15,271 nucleotides of DNA from CAZXCK01 sp964639225 (GTDB taxonomy: Bacteria > Chloroflexota > Anaerolineae > Aggregatilineales > Phototrophicaceae): positions 1 through 15,271 of the forward strand of contig CAZXCK010000109.1 in assembly GCA_964639225.1 (NCBI GenBank), given 5' to 3'. Positions 15,186 through 15,271 of the stretch are shown here, piece by piece (position 1 is the stretch's first letter; every line of letters starts with the position of its first letter). The notes under the pieces were generated by a model. It did not search any database. It was not told where the DNA came from and saw only the letters and a list, made by a program, of their open reading frames with translations. The translations under genes and the position numbers were made by a program.

Positions 15186-15271
15186 CTACTGCGCCCGATC
15201 AATCACCAACCAAACCGTAGCCAGACTCGCAAAGATCGCCGAGATCTCCCTGAGCGTCTCCAGCGTCGTCG
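15186..15271 (-). CDS. C-terminal end of an upstream gene, possibly a polysaccharide export (OPX/Wza-like) protein
   Basis: Reading leftwards from the right edge, one frame stays open for 27 codons and ends in TAG at 15186-15188; the other two frames stop at about the same distance, so openness alone is not strong evidence. The residues TTLETLREISAIFASLATVWLVIDRAQ in short form show a polar helix (LETLREI) leading into a hydrophobic stretch and a final charged IDRAQ. This looks like a C-terminal membrane helix of the sort seen at the end of some SLBB-containing polysaccharide export proteins, and a Wza-like gene just before a Wzz-like gene is a common arrangement. The identification is a guess from about two dozen residues and position. 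Confidence 0.4.
   Translation of the reverse strand, partial: TTLETLREISAIFASLATVWLVIDRAQ

Noticed and set aside
1..15271. Mobile elements, CRISPR arrays, tRNA or rRNA genes
   Set aside because: I saw no transposase motifs, direct-repeat arrays, terminal inverted repeats or RNA gene signatures on either strand.

Overview
This window is part of a surface-polysaccharide (O-antigen, capsule or exopolysaccharide) biosynthesis locus from a GC-rich bacterium, almost certainly one with an outer membrane. The phylum cannot be named from the sequence alone. GTG and TTG starts are common, many genes overlap by 4 bases (ATGA or GTGA), and Shine-Dalgarno sequences are good, all of which fits tightly packed bacterial operons. 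I see no rRNA, tRNA, CRISPR array, insertion sequence or phage gene, and no gene-free stretch over 300 bases.

Layout. The left arm (1-2334, + strand) is a coupled run: the C-terminal end of a DegT/DnrJ/EryC1/StrS sugar aminotransferase, then a PAPS-type sulfotransferase (GTGA overlap), then a second, complete DegT-family aminotransferase (GTGA overlap). A 90-base convergent junction (2335-2423) separates this from the right arm. The right arm is entirely on the - strand and is transcribed from the right edge leftwards: the last residues of an unidentified upstream gene (possibly an outer-membrane export protein), a Wzz-type chain-length regulator, a Wzx-type flippase, a GT4 glycosyltransferase, a CapK/PaaK-like adenylate-forming enzyme, a CE4 polysaccharide deacetylase, an O-antigen ligase/Wzy-type membrane protein, a possible 57-residue small ORF, a second GT4 glycosyltransferase, an asparagine-synthase-type amidotransferase, a third GT4 glycosyltransferase and a class I methyltransferase.

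How it works together (inference from families). The three GT4 enzymes would build a lipid-linked repeat unit on the cytoplasmic face. The flippase moves it across the inner membrane, the Wzy/WaaL-type protein polymerises or ligates it, and the Wzz-type protein sets chain length; together these indicate a Wzx/Wzy-dependent pathway. Amino-sugar synthesis (two aminotransferases), sulfation, deacetylation, amidation, methylation and an adenylating enzyme of unknown target would decorate it. No initiating phosphoglycosyltransferase is present in the window, and apart from the aminotransferases no nucleotide-sugar pathway gene is present, so these must lie elsewhere.

The points of most interest are the abrupt base-composition change at the aminotransferase/sulfotransferase overlap, the coupled CapK-deacetylase pair, the amidotransferase set among glycosyltransferases, and the unrecognised small ORF at 7634-7807.
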